A DNA stretch of 64,000 nucleotides from Aggregatilineales bacterium (GTDB taxonomy: Bacteria > Chloroflexota > Anaerolineae > Aggregatilineales > Phototrophicaceae): NCBI GenBank assembly GCA_030834905.1, contig JAUQWZ010000021.1, positions 372,001-436,000 on the forward strand, read 5' to 3'. This document shows positions 33,093-42,206 of the stretch, piece by piece. Below the pieces are notes generated by a model. It was not told the origin of the DNA. It searched no databases and saw only the letters and a program-made list of their open reading frames with translations. The translations under genes and the position numbers were made by a program. The number at the start of each line of letters is the position of its first letter. The first letter of the stretch is position 1.

Positions 33093-34973
33093 ATGCTTCC
33101 GCTGCTTCTTCCCGTTCCTCGAAAGCTGTCCATTGTTTCAAGCCCCATCAGGCTTCCCGAACATGCCATGATTAGTATCAGCGACCACCGGCTGCTGTTC
33201 GAAGCGCAGATGGCTCAGAACGCGCTGCGCCAGCACGCCGGGCTGCACTGGCAGATCATGGCTGGGCGTCCGGCGGCGGGGCTTGCGCTGACAGTTGACG
33301 ATACGCTGCCTCACCCACAGGGCTATCAGATTGTGATCGAAAATGGGCAGGCGACGATTGCCGCCAAAGATGCGGCAGGTATCTATTATGGAGTCTGCAC
33401 CTTTCGCCAGCTTCTTCAGCATTATGGTACCGCGCTGCCCGATTTGACTGCCGACGATTTTCCCGACTATCCCGTTCGCGGGGTGATGCTGGACATCAGC
33501 CGCGACAAAGTGATGACGATGGAAACGCTGTATGCGCTGGTCGAGATGCTCGCCGGTTGGAAGATGAACCAGCTACAGCTTTACATGGAGCACAGTTTTG
33601 CTTACAGCCAGCACAAAACGGTCTGGAAGGAGGCAAGCCCCTTCACCGGGCAGCAGATTCTCGAACTTGATCGCTTTTGCCGACAGCACCACATCGATCT
33701 GGTTGCCAACCAGAACAGCTTCGGGCACATGGAGCGCTGGCTAAAACATCCTGAATACAAACATCTTGCCGAGTGTCCTGACGGTTTTATCGGAGATTTT
33801 GGCGATCATATGGGCGAGCGCCGCCCCGCGACCTCTTTGAATCCAATCGATCCCGCCAGCATTGCGCTGATGGATGGTTTGTACGGCGAACTGCTGCCCC
33901 ATTTCAGCGTTCCGGTGCTCAACGTGGGTGGCGACGAACCCTGGGAAATGGGACAGTGTCGCAGCCGGGACGCCTGTAACACGCGCGGCAAAGGGCGCGT
34001 CTACGTCGATTATTTGCTGAAGCTCCATGAACTCACGCAGAAACACGGGCGGCAGATGATGTTCTGGGCAGATGTGATTGTGAAATATCCCGAACTCATC
34101 GGGGATATACCCAAAGACGTGATCGCGCTCGAATGGGGCTACTATATGGGGCATCCATACGAGGAACACAGTCCGATGTTTGCCCAATCGGGGCTGCCGT
34201 TTTACGTCTGCCCAGGCACGTCAAGCTGGAACTCCATCGCCGGGCGCGCGCACAACGCCATCGGCAACATTCGTGACGCCGCTTCGACTGGACTCAAGTA
34301 TGGAGCATCCGGTTTGTTGATCACCGACTGGGGAGATCGCGGTCACTGGCAGCCGCTGCCGGTAAGCTATCAGGGCTTTGCCTGCGGGCTGGCGAGCGCC
34401 TGGGCGCTTGAGGCGAACGCTGAAGTTGATTTCGCGGCGCTGCTGGATCGATTTGCCTTCCGCGACAGCGCGGGCGTGATGGGCAGGATCGCGATAGCGC
34501 TGGGTAATCTGTATATGCTGCCCGGTCTTGAATACCCTAACGGCAGCCTGCTGTTCTTTTTGCTCCAGCAGAATGATCGTGACCTGACGACGCTGATCCG
34601 CAATCTCGATCAGAATGTCGTCAAGGAGAAGCCGTTTGGGATTATCACCGAGACGATGCAGCAGTGTCTCAGCATTATTGACGACTGTCTGCGGGAGATG
34701 GCGCAGTCGAAAGCGCCTGAACTGGTCAGAGACGAGTTTCAACAGGTCGCGCTGCTGCTGCGCCATGCCTGCCTGCGCGGTCTGATGCTCAACGGTGATG
34801 CAACGATCAGCCCCGACTATCTGCTGAACGATCTGGAAAACCTGATCCCGCAGCAGCGCCTGCTCTGGCTGGCGCGCAATCGCCCCGGCGGACTTAAAGA
34901 CAGCATAAAGCGGTTTGAACCCCTGCTGCGGCAGTATCGGGATCTGACGGGCGATATACCCAGCTATCTTTAA
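33093..34973 (+). CDS. GH20 beta-N-acetylhexosaminidase-like glycosidase
   Basis: A 626-residue protein with no signal peptide, so likely cytoplasmic. Residues ~1-125 resemble the GH20b domain (MLPLLLPVPRKLS; GYQIVIENGQATIAAKDAAG, then YYGVCTFRQLL). The TIM barrel follows: YPVRGVMLDISRDKVMTMET, NQNSFGHMERW and the catalytic pair in VLNVGGDEPWEMG (Asp-Glu). The C-terminal ~200 residues are helical. Such enzymes remove terminal GlcNAc/GalNAc. It is divergent from moxR and convergent with the DUF4175-like gene. Confidence 0.85.
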   Translation: MLPLLLPVPRKLSIVSSPIRLPEHAMISISDHRLLFEAQMAQNALRQHAGLHWQIMAGRPAAGLALTVDDTLPHPQGYQIVIENGQATIAAKDAAGIYYGVCTFRQLLQHYGTALPDLTADDFPDYPVRGVMLDISRDKVMTMETLYALVEMLAGWKMNQLQLYMEHSFAYSQHKTVWKEASPFTGQQILELDRFCRQHHIDLVANQNSFGHMERWLKHPEYKHLAECPDGFIGDFGDHMGERRPATSLNPIDPASIALMDGLYGELLPHFSVPVLNVGGDEPWEMGQCRSRDACNTRGKGRVYVDYLLKLHELTQKHGRQMMFWADVIVKYPELIGDIPKDVIALEWGYYMGHPYEEHSPMFAQSGLPFYVCPGTSSWNSIAGRAHNAIGNIRDAASTGLKYGASGLLITDWGDRGHWQPLPVSYQGFACGLASAWALEANAEVDFAALLDRFAFRDSAGVMGRIAIALGNLYMLPGLEYPNGSLLFFLLQQNDRDLTTLIRNLDQNVVKEKPFGIITETMQQCLSIIDDCLREMAQSKAPELVRDEFQQVALLLRHACLRGLMLNGDATISPDYLLNDLENLIPQQRLLWLARNRPGGLKDSIKRFEPLLRQYRDLTGDIPSYL

Positions 34974-34987
34974 GGGTGAAAGATGGA

Positions 34988-35013
34988 GGAGGTGCGTTCT
35001 CTGGCGCACCTCC
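34988..35013. terminator. Stem-loop between convergent genes
   Basis: GGAGGTGCG, an 8-base loop, CGCACCTCC. It lies 15 bases after the GH20 stop and 15 bases from the stop of the convergent DUF4175-like gene. It has no T-run but a strong 9-bp stem, so it could serve both directions. Confidence 0.55.
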
Positions 35014-35027
35014 GGGACAGACGGCGT

Positions 35028-36779
35028 TCAGGAGTCGGGTTCGAGCGAGGTGAAGTAGTCGCGCACGATGTCTTTCAAGCCAAGCGGCACGTAGCCGCTG
35101 TCGAGCGCCTGGTTGGCGGCGTTCTGGTAGCTGCTGTAGACCTGATTGTAGGGAACGGCGGCGCTGCCCAACGGGTTTTCGGTGAAGTTATCTTCAATGA
35201 TGGGCGCGTTTTCGCCTTCTGGCTCAAGGAAGATGTCCTCGCCGCGCTGGTCGGTTTCGCCAACGCGCTGCGGCGCAAAGATGGACTCATAATCGCGCTC
35301 GCCCTGTCCATCGGGGTCGTTGTTCTGGTCGGGCGGCTGGTCTGACTGCTGCCCCTGCTGGCTGGTCTGGCTCTGGTCGCTGGGGCTATCACCCGCGCCG
35401 CTGGACGACGCGCCCGAGGCGGCGCTGTCGGCGGGCTGCTCACCCTGCTGCTGACCGGTTTGCCCCTGCTGCTGCGACGATTGTCCCTGCTGCCCTTGCT
35501 GTCCCTGCTGCCCCGGTTGGTTTGACTGCTCACCCTGCTGTCCTTGTTGTCCCTGCTGCGACTCCTGGGACTGCTGTCCCTGTTGACTTTGCTGCCCCTG
35601 CTGTGCCGCCTGGCTGACCTGCTGGGCGGCTTGCTGGGCATTCTGCGCCTGCTGGTTCATCTGCTGGGCGGCTTGCTGCTGCTGTGCCTGCTGCAATGCC
35701 TGTTCGTCCAGGCTTTCCTGCGCCTGTTCAAGCTGCTGCTGCGCCGACTGCTGGTCACCATTCTGCAATGACTCGGCTGCCTGCTGCATCGACTCGGCTG
35801 CCTCAGGGTTGGTATTCTGCATCTCCTGCGCCGCCTGGCTGATCTGCTGGGCTGCCTGCTGTCGCTGTTCCTGAGATTGGCTTGGCATGGCTTGCGCCAG
35901 ATTTTCCAGCGCCGAGCGAATGGCTTCCTGACTGGTCTGCCCCGACTGATCGGCGGGCGTTATATCGCGGAGTTGTTCGGATGCCGCGTCAAATGCGCTC
36001 TGGCTGCTGTTGGCGCGCTGGTTTAACCGTTCCGCCTGTTCGCGCAGGGCAGACTGGACTTCGGAGATGGCGGCGAAGGCTTCTTCCGGCGTGATATTCT
36101 GCTGCTGAAGCGTTTGGGTGTTGGTTTCCAGCACTTCCAGAAGCTGCTCGCGCTCGGCTTCGCTCAGGCGGAAATCGGCGGCGACATCTTCGGTGATCTG
36201 CCGCAGTTCTTCCGCCGCTTCGTCAATGGCGGCGGTCTGGGCGGCATTCCGGGCGATTAAGTCTGCCTGAGGATTGGGCAGCAGCAGCGCCAGCACCACC
36301 GCCAGCAGCGCCAGCACCAGCCAATCGCGCCGGGCGGTGCGGATAGGCAGCCGGTCGTTGACGCGGGCAGCGCTCGCCCGCAGCCGCGCATCGTCCACCT
36401 GAAGCGCGGTCAGTTCGTCATTGGCGTGAATACGCCCTTCGAGCAGTTCCAGCGCGGTTGAGATGCGTTCGTCGAGTTCGAGCAGCACGTCAAAGCGCCG
36501 CGCCGAGGTCAGCATCGGGCGACGCCAGAACCAGATGATCAACCCACCTGATACCAGACCCGCCACCAGCGCCAGCGCCGTCACCATCAGGATTTGCTCC
36601 GGCATCAGGAACAGGCGGACGCGCGAAATCAGCGCCAGGATGATACCCAGCGCCAGCCCAGGCATCAGCGCGCGTGGCAGCCAGTAGATCGACTGCTGCA
36701 CGCGCAGGCGGCGATCCCACTGGCGCACCAGACTGGTGAGGATGATTTGGTTATCCTGTGGCGATACGTGAACAGCCAT
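35028..36779 (-). CDS. DUF4175-like membrane protein with Gln/Ser-rich tract
   Basis: A 583-residue protein. Two hydrophobic helices lie at ~33-50 and ~64-86, then a third at ~152-170 (WLVLALLAVVLALLLP). A charged helical region leads to a very long low-complexity tract (about residues 315-470) of QQ, QQGQQ and QSQ repeats, then a Ser/Gly/Asp tail. The C-terminus is ordered again (YNQVYSSYQNAANQALDSGY; IVRDYFTSLEP). This layout resembles DUF4175-type proteins encoded near MoxR/DUF58 genes. Its ATG directly follows the TAG of the upstream small gene, so they are coupled. Confidence 0.7.
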   Translation of the reverse strand: MAVHVSPQDNQIILTSLVRQWDRRLRVQQSIYWLPRALMPGLALGIILALISRVRLFLMPEQILMVTALALVAGLVSGGLIIWFWRRPMLTSARRFDVLLELDERISTALELLEGRIHANDELTALQVDDARLRASAARVNDRLPIRTARRDWLVLALLAVVLALLLPNPQADLIARNAAQTAAIDEAAEELRQITEDVAADFRLSEAEREQLLEVLETNTQTLQQQNITPEEAFAAISEVQSALREQAERLNQRANSSQSAFDAASEQLRDITPADQSGQTSQEAIRSALENLAQAMPSQSQEQRQQAAQQISQAAQEMQNTNPEAAESMQQAAESLQNGDQQSAQQQLEQAQESLDEQALQQAQQQQAAQQMNQQAQNAQQAAQQVSQAAQQGQQSQQGQQSQESQQGQQGQQGEQSNQPGQQGQQGQQGQSSQQQGQTGQQQGEQPADSAASGASSSGAGDSPSDQSQTSQQGQQSDQPPDQNNDPDGQGERDYESIFAPQRVGETDQRGEDIFLEPEGENAPIIEDNFTENPLGSAAVPYNQVYSSYQNAANQALDSGYVPLGLKDIVRDYFTSLEPDS

Positions 36780-37166
36780 CTAACGACCTTCCGCTATCCA
36801 CCGTTGAATCGCCGCCAGCCCCTCATCCGGGGTTGATACAGCGATCAGACGGCGAGGTCTTTTTACGTAAAGCGCGCGCGCCGTGTTGACCACATCGATA
36901 AAAAACGTATTGCGTGTCACGACGACGCCAGCAGCGAAATTATTCGGGAACCACTGAAAAGCATACCGCGCGTGCCAGACAATGCCGAGGGGTGGCAGGG
37001 CGCTCTCGCGAGCGTCGGTGAGAACATACACGGGATGAGAAACCGACCGCATTAACGAGACGATCTCACGAAGCATGGCTCGGTATTCATCGAGGTTCCA
37101 CTCGCCCTGTATCCTGACACTGATGGTTGTCTTACTCTCGTCAGCCCACGATACTGACAGGGGCAT
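36780..37166 (-). CDS. Small STAS/SpoIIAA-like protein
   Basis: A 128-residue protein. ISVRIQGEWNLDEYRAMLRE, a strand VYVLTDARESALP, and AAGVVVTRNTFFIDVVNTAR give the alternating beta-alpha order of STAS/SpoIIAA-like folds. No phospho-acceptor Ser is obvious. The gene ends exactly one base before the ATG of the DUF4175-like gene and starts shortly after the ABC-2 permease gene, so it belongs to that operon. The fold assignment is tentative. Confidence 0.5.
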   Translation of the reverse strand: MPLSVSWADESKTTISVRIQGEWNLDEYRAMLREIVSLMRSVSHPVYVLTDARESALPPLGIVWHARYAFQWFPNNFAAGVVVTRNTFFIDVVNTARALYVKRPRRLIAVSTPDEGLAAIQRWIAEGR

Positions 37167-37192
37167 CGGCAGCCTTTCGAAAAAACGCCTTC

Positions 37193-38518
37193 TTAAAACT
37201 CGGTTTGATGGGTGCGGCGAACGGCGAGCACGACCAGCAGCGCAGAAACGACGAGATAGATGATGGTGTAGAGGACCCAGGGCGAAATCATCGGAATGGT
37301 GCTGCCATCGCTGCTGAGGGTAAACGACCAGAAGCCGACCGCCTGACGTTCGATCAACAGCGCCTGGGTGTTTAGCGCCGCCGTGATCGGGTTAGCGCTG
37401 GTCACCAGCAGATTAGCGTAGCGCAAAATCGTTTCCAGCAGCGGCGAAACGAGGGGACTCCCCGATTCAAACAACAGCCGAATGATAAAATCGATCACGA
37501 TGGAGGTGACAAACGGTCCGATAAACATCGTCGCGACGATGACGGTATAAGAACGGACGCTGGCGGAAAGGGTGCGCTGTAACAGCGCCGAGAAGTAGAT
37601 GCCCACCGTACCCAGCGCCACCGCCGTCACCATCAGGATGACAAACGACAGGATTAACTCGATTTCACTGACGCCGCCGAAGATGAAGGCGAGGCTTTGC
37701 AGCGGAATACCCGCCAGCAGCAGCAGCAGAATATAGCCGAGCGCCGACTCCAGCTTGCCGATGACAAATGTCGGGCTGGCGAGCAGGGTGGTACGGAGCA
37801 GGTCATAGGTCTGGCGCTCGCGCTCGCCCGTGATCGCGCCAGCGGTGAAGGCGGGGGCGATGAAGATGATCAGCAGCAGTTCGATGCCGACAACGCCCAT
37901 AAACAGCACCCGCCCGACCTCGCCCGCCGCCGCCGAGCCGGAAGCGCGGGTCAGCGAGTTATAGATCAGATAGAGCAGCATCGAAAAGCTGCTCATCAAG
38001 CCGAGATAAACGCTGAGGACGAGAAAGGCGCGCACGCCGCGCATCCGCCCGCGCAGTTCCTTGAGCATGACCGGGTTGACGCGGAACGCGCGCATATCGC
38101 GCCCAAGCTGCACGCCCGCCCAGGCGGCAATGACAATCGCCACCAGCGAAGGCGTGTAGCCCAGCAGGGCAAGGGCGGCGACGTTCAGACCAACCAGCAG
38201 CCACAGCGCCGGTAGTGCCCATAGTTCGCGCGCCGTGACGCCGACCATGAGGATGAGAAAGGCGCTGACGTTGACCAGCGTCATCAGGAAGACCAGCGCC
38301 AGCGCCGTATCCGCCGCGCCGGTGTAGCGCGCCAGCAGGATGCCCCGGAGCAGATCAAACAGGTTGGGAATGACCCGTATCCCGGCTGTCGCCGCCAGCA
38401 GCAGTACCACGATGGCGATGCCAGCATAAACCAGCGCGCCCAGGCGCAGCGTGCCTGCGCCGTCTTGCAGGCGAACTTCTCGCGTGGTTGGAGTTTCGTA
38501 AATCGCGGCGTCCGTCAT
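37193..38518 (-). CDS. ABC-2-type transporter permease
   Basis: A 441-residue membrane protein with about ten hydrophobic segments. The cytoplasmic stretch NPVMLKELRGRMRGVRAFLV is typical of ABC-2 permeases (NPVLxKELR). AGAITGERERQTYDLLRTT follows, another hallmark of the family. It starts 4 bases after the ATPase gene ends, so both form one transporter. The exported substrate is unknown; these systems move drugs, lipids or polysaccharides or aid membrane processes such as gliding. Confidence 0.87.
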   Translation of the reverse strand: MTDAAIYETPTTREVRLQDGAGTLRLGALVYAGIAIVVLLLAATAGIRVIPNLFDLLRGILLARYTGAADTALALVFLMTLVNVSAFLILMVGVTARELWALPALWLLVGLNVAALALLGYTPSLVAIVIAAWAGVQLGRDMRAFRVNPVMLKELRGRMRGVRAFLVLSVYLGLMSSFSMLLYLIYNSLTRASGSAAAGEVGRVLFMGVVGIELLLIIFIAPAFTAGAITGERERQTYDLLRTTLLASPTFVIGKLESALGYILLLLLAGIPLQSLAFIFGGVSEIELILSFVILMVTAVALGTVGIYFSALLQRTLSASVRSYTVIVATMFIGPFVTSIVIDFIIRLLFESGSPLVSPLLETILRYANLLVTSANPITAALNTQALLIERQAVGFWSFTLSSDGSTIPMISPWVLYTIIYLVVSALLVVLAVRRTHQTEF

Positions 38519-38522
38519 AGGT

Positions 38523-39482
38523 TTAACTGACGATGCCTTTGGTCACGCGCATGAACATCGCTTCCAGATCGCGCGTCTCCTCGACAAAACCGAGGACGGC
38601 GATGTTGGCAGCCGTCAGCGCCCGATTAATCGACGCCACGCCGTCATCATCGCCAATGTAATCAATGCGGACGCGGTGACGCCCGCCTTTTGGCTCCAGA
38701 TCGGCGGTGCTGACCACGCCTTCTATTGGCGTGACCAGCGACCTGACGACTTCGGCAGCGTCGGCGTCGCGGACGGTGACGGTGATTTCACGATGCGGCT
38801 GCATCTGGCTTCGCATGGCATCCATGCTGCCCTGGGCGATAATCTGTCCTTCTTCGATGATGCCAATGTGGGTGCAGATTTCGCTGACGTCGGCGAGGAT
38901 GTGGGTTGAGAAGAAGATGGTTTTGCCCATGCGGGCAAGCTCGACCAGAAGCTCGCGGATTTCAACGCGGGCGCGCGGATCAAGCCCGGACGCTGGCTCG
39001 TCAAGGATCAGGACGGCGGGATCGTGCGCCAGCGTGCGCGCCAGCGACAGCCGCTGCTTCATACCACGGCTGAGCTTGTCCACCATGTCGTCGCGGCGGT
39101 GCGATAGATCGACCAGTTCGAGCAAGTCCACGATCAGCCGCTTGCGCTCGTTTTCAGGAATGTCGTAGCAGGCGGCGAAGAAGTCGAGATATTCCCAGAC
39201 GCGCATGTCGTCGTAAACGCCGAATTCATCCGGCATATAGCCGATGGAACGGCGGACGGCGCGTGGCTCATCGGTGACCGAATGTCCGGCAACCCAGGCT
39301 TCGCCCGACGTAGGGCGCGTGAGCGTGGTCAGCATTCGCATGGTGGTTGTCTTGCCCGCGCCGTTGGGTCCGACGAAGCCATAAATCGAGCCGACAGGCA
39401 CTTCCAACGAAAGACCGTCAACGGCGGTAAACTTGCCAAACTTCTTGACAAGATCTCTGGTTTCAATAATCAGATCAACCAT
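38523..39482 (-). CDS. ABC transporter ATP-binding protein
   Basis: A 319-residue ATPase. GFVGPNGAGKTTTMRML is Walker A, SRGMKQRLSLARTLAHDP is a variant ABC signature (LSRGMKQR), AVLILDEPASGLDPRAR is Walker B, and FFSTHILADV is the H-loop. A ~90-residue C-terminal regulatory domain follows (REITVTVRDADAAEVVRSLV). It pairs with the adjacent ABC-2 permease. ATG 39482 (MVDLIIETRDL) was chosen; the frame extends to 39521 without family similarity. Confidence 0.92.
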   Translation of the reverse strand: MVDLIIETRDLVKKFGKFTAVDGLSLEVPVGSIYGFVGPNGAGKTTTMRMLTTLTRPTSGEAWVAGHSVTDEPRAVRRSIGYMPDEFGVYDDMRVWEYLDFFAACYDIPENERKRLIVDLLELVDLSHRRDDMVDKLSRGMKQRLSLARTLAHDPAVLILDEPASGLDPRARVEIRELLVELARMGKTIFFSTHILADVSEICTHIGIIEEGQIIAQGSMDAMRSQMQPHREITVTVRDADAAEVVRSLVTPIEGVVSTADLEPKGGRHRVRIDYIGDDDGVASINRALTAANIAVLGFVEETRDLEAMFMRVTKGIVS

Positions 39483-39619
39483 CGGCTGTAGTTCGACCCT
39501 TGCTGTCTGTTCTGAGTACATCGATTTTACCGCCTTTTTCGGATTTATACCCCTTGTACACCTGACGAGTGGTAAAGTTCAATTTCGGATCGATCCTTGC
39601 TGCTGGAACAGGAGTCTCC

Positions 39620-41170
39620 ATGACTGCCCGCCTTTCTCGCCAGACCGCTGTGCTGTTCGTGCTGATGCTGGTGGCAGTCTGTGCCCGGGTACTGCCGGGC
39701 ACCCGCACGATTGACGACGCCTTCATCACCTTTCGCTACAGCCGCAATCTGGTCGAGGGGCAGGGGTTTGTCTACAATCCCGGCGCGCATACGCTCGGCA
39801 CGACGACGCCGCTGTTCGCGCTGACGATGGCGGCGATCAGCGCGGCGGCTGGCGGGCAGGACTTCCAGTGGTACGCGCTGGCGGTGAGCGCGCTGGCGGA
39901 CGCGGGGACGGCGGCGCTGCTGTACCTGCTGGCGCGGCGGCTGATCGGCAGCGGCGGTTGGCTGGCGATCTTTCTGGCGGCGCTGTGGGCGATCTCACCG
40001 ATGAGCGTGACGTTTGCCATCGGCGGCATGGAAACCAGCCTCGCTATCTTCTGGATGGCGGCGGCGACGTGGGCGTATGTTGGCGCGCCCTCACCCCATC
40101 ACTGGCGCGAGATATTCATTGGCGTGTGCGCCGGGCTGGCGCTGCTGACGCGGATTGACGCGGTGCTGTGGATTGGACCGCTGTTTGTCTATCAACTGGG
40201 CGAGGACTGGCTGACGCGGCGGCGTATTCCCTGGCGAACGTGGCTGGCGTGCGGACTGGTGCTGCTGCCCTGGGTGATCTTCAGCAGCGCCTATTTCGGC
40301 TCACCGATCCCCAACTCGGTGACGGCGAAACGCTACGCCTATGAACTGCCGCCGCTGTCGGCGCTGAGGCAGCTTCTGCCGACTTATTCCAACGTGTTCT
40401 TTGTGTTCGACAGCTTTGGCTCGGTGGCGACGATGATCAGCGGCGTGGTGTATCTGGCGCTGAGCCTGTTCGCGCTGCTGTACGCGCTGCGGCGCGTTCC
40501 GCGTGTGCTGCCGTTTCTGGTCTATCCCTGGCTGTATCTGGGCTTCTTCGTCGCCCTCAACCCGCTGGTCTTCCGCTGGTACATGGCGCCGCCGCTGCCC
40601 GCGCTGATGGTGGGCATTTTCGTCGGCTTATGGGCGGTGGCGCAGCCGCTGGTCAGATCGAGCGCGAGGCGGTTCGCCTATGGTTTGATGGGTCTGTTCG
40701 GGCTGCTGTGCCTGTTCACATCGGTCAACGGCTGGACGCTGCACCCGGATCATGGGCTGGATCGTCCAGCGCCGCGCATGGCATGGCACCAGATAGAACT
40801 GCTGTACGAGCAGATGGGGCGGCATCTGCGTGACGACCTGGGCGCGACGGCGGAGACGCGGGTGGCATCGGGCGACATTGGCGCGGTGGGCTACTTCAGC
40901 TGGGCGACGATTGTCGATGCCGTCGGGCTGGTGACGCCGGAACTGACCGCGTATTACCCGGTCGATCCGTCACTGGTGGCGGAAGGACAGAATTATGCTA
41001 TCCCGCCGCAGTTGATCTACGACACGCAGCCCGATTACCTGGTGACGATGGAAGGCTTTGTACGCGAAGGGCTGGCGCGGGAAGCGCGGTTTCAGGATGA
41101 CTACGAACTGCTGCTGGAGTACCCGACCGATTTTTATGGGACGGGAATGCAGTTGTATCGAAGGCGATAA
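39620..41170 (+). CDS. GT-C-fold membrane glycosyltransferase-like protein
   Basis: A 516-residue protein with 10-12 hydrophobic helices. The first periplasmic loop has GTRTIDDAFITFRYSRNLVE, with the conserved acidic pair (DDAF) of GT-C mannosyl/arabinosyltransferase-like enzymes, then GQGFVYNPG. The C-terminal ~120 residues are soluble (ASGDIGAVGYFSWATIVDAV). Such enzymes use polyprenyl-phosphate sugars on the outer face; the DPM1-like gene at 53064 could supply the donor. ATG 39620 has GGAG 5 bases upstream. Confidence 0.78.
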   Translation: MTARLSRQTAVLFVLMLVAVCARVLPGTRTIDDAFITFRYSRNLVEGQGFVYNPGAHTLGTTTPLFALTMAAISAAAGGQDFQWYALAVSALADAGTAALLYLLARRLIGSGGWLAIFLAALWAISPMSVTFAIGGMETSLAIFWMAAATWAYVGAPSPHHWREIFIGVCAGLALLTRIDAVLWIGPLFVYQLGEDWLTRRRIPWRTWLACGLVLLPWVIFSSAYFGSPIPNSVTAKRYAYELPPLSALRQLLPTYSNVFFVFDSFGSVATMISGVVYLALSLFALLYALRRVPRVLPFLVYPWLYLGFFVALNPLVFRWYMAPPLPALMVGIFVGLWAVAQPLVRSSARRFAYGLMGLFGLLCLFTSVNGWTLHPDHGLDRPAPRMAWHQIELLYEQMGRHLRDDLGATAETRVASGDIGAVGYFSWATIVDAVGLVTPELTAYYPVDPSLVAEGQNYAIPPQLIYDTQPDYLVTMEGFVREGLAREARFQDDYELLLEYPTDFYGTGMQLYRRR

Positions 41171-41224
41171 CGGGGCAAAATCTGCTCACTTTATTGATTT
41201 GCGTAAGTCTACAGGACAGCCAAC

Positions 41225-42169
41225 ATGCCGACGACACATATCATTCCGATGGACAAATGGACGCTTCATGGGCATTTCTCACCAGATTTAGCGCCTATCC
41301 TGACCATCCAGCCGGGCGATACGGTGATTACCAGCGCGCCCGATGCCAGATGGTTTGCCGAGCGCATCGCGCCCGAAAAAGGGGCGGATTTCCGCACAGT
41401 CGAACCGCGCGATCCGGCGGTGGATACGGGACACGCCATGATCGGGCCCGTGTACGTTGAAGGCGCGCGCCCCAGCCAAACGCTGGCGGTTCGCATTGTC
41501 GAGCTGGTGCCGGGGGATTGGGGCTGGTCGGCGGCGGGCGGCTATGACACCTGGATCAACCGCCATTTTGGTTACACCGAACATGGCAACCGCGCCTGGC
41601 ACGTGTGGGATCTGGACTGCGAGGCGATGGTGGGACGGAACCAGCATGGGCATACGGTGACGCTGCGCCCGTTTCTTGGCTTGATCGGGATGCCGCCGCC
41701 AGAATCGGGTGTTCACAGCACCGTTCCGCCGCGCAAGTGGGGCGGAAATCTCGACTGTCGCTCGCTGGTCGCCGGCTCGACCCTGTATCTGCCCATTCCG
41801 GTTGAGGGCGGGCTGCTGTCATTTGGCGACGGTCACGCCGTACAGGGGGATGGCGAGGTCAGCGGTATCGCGCTCGAATGTCCGATGAAACGGATCGTGC
41901 TGGAAATCAATCTGCGCGATGATTTCCCCATCATCGCCCCAGCCGCCAACACGCCTGAGGGCTGGCTGACGATGGCGGTGAATCAGGATTTGAACATCGC
42001 GACGATGGAAGCGCTGGATCACATGATCACGCTGGTCGAACGGCTGTATCACGTCGGGCGGCAGGAAGCGCTGGCGCTGGCGAGCCTGACGGTTGACATG
42101 CGGATCACGCAGATCGCCAACGGCGTCAACGGCGTCCATGCGCTGCTGCCACACGGGGCGATTCGGTGA
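41225..42169 (+). CDS. Acetamidase/formamidase family protein
   Basis: A 314-residue protein of the FmdA/AmdA family. ILTIQPGDTVITSAPDARW, then GPVYVEGARPSQTLAVRIVE, and HGHTVTLRPFLGLIGMPPPE followed by HSTVPPRKWGGNLDCR are family hallmarks. YLPIPVEGGLLSFGDGHAVQ and GDGEVSGIALE contain the proposed zinc/catalytic residues. It hydrolyses small amides to ammonia and acid. It is monocistronic. Confidence 0.9.
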   Translation: MPTTHIIPMDKWTLHGHFSPDLAPILTIQPGDTVITSAPDARWFAERIAPEKGADFRTVEPRDPAVDTGHAMIGPVYVEGARPSQTLAVRIVELVPGDWGWSAAGGYDTWINRHFGYTEHGNRAWHVWDLDCEAMVGRNQHGHTVTLRPFLGLIGMPPPESGVHSTVPPRKWGGNLDCRSLVAGSTLYLPIPVEGGLLSFGDGHAVQGDGEVSGIALECPMKRIVLEINLRDDFPIIAPAANTPEGWLTMAVNQDLNIATMEALDHMITLVERLYHVGRQEALALASLTVDMRITQIANGVNGVHALLPHGAIR

Positions 42170-42206
42170 CGGCGGCAGTGGGCTGCCTGATTTCCACAGC
42201 AGGCGA

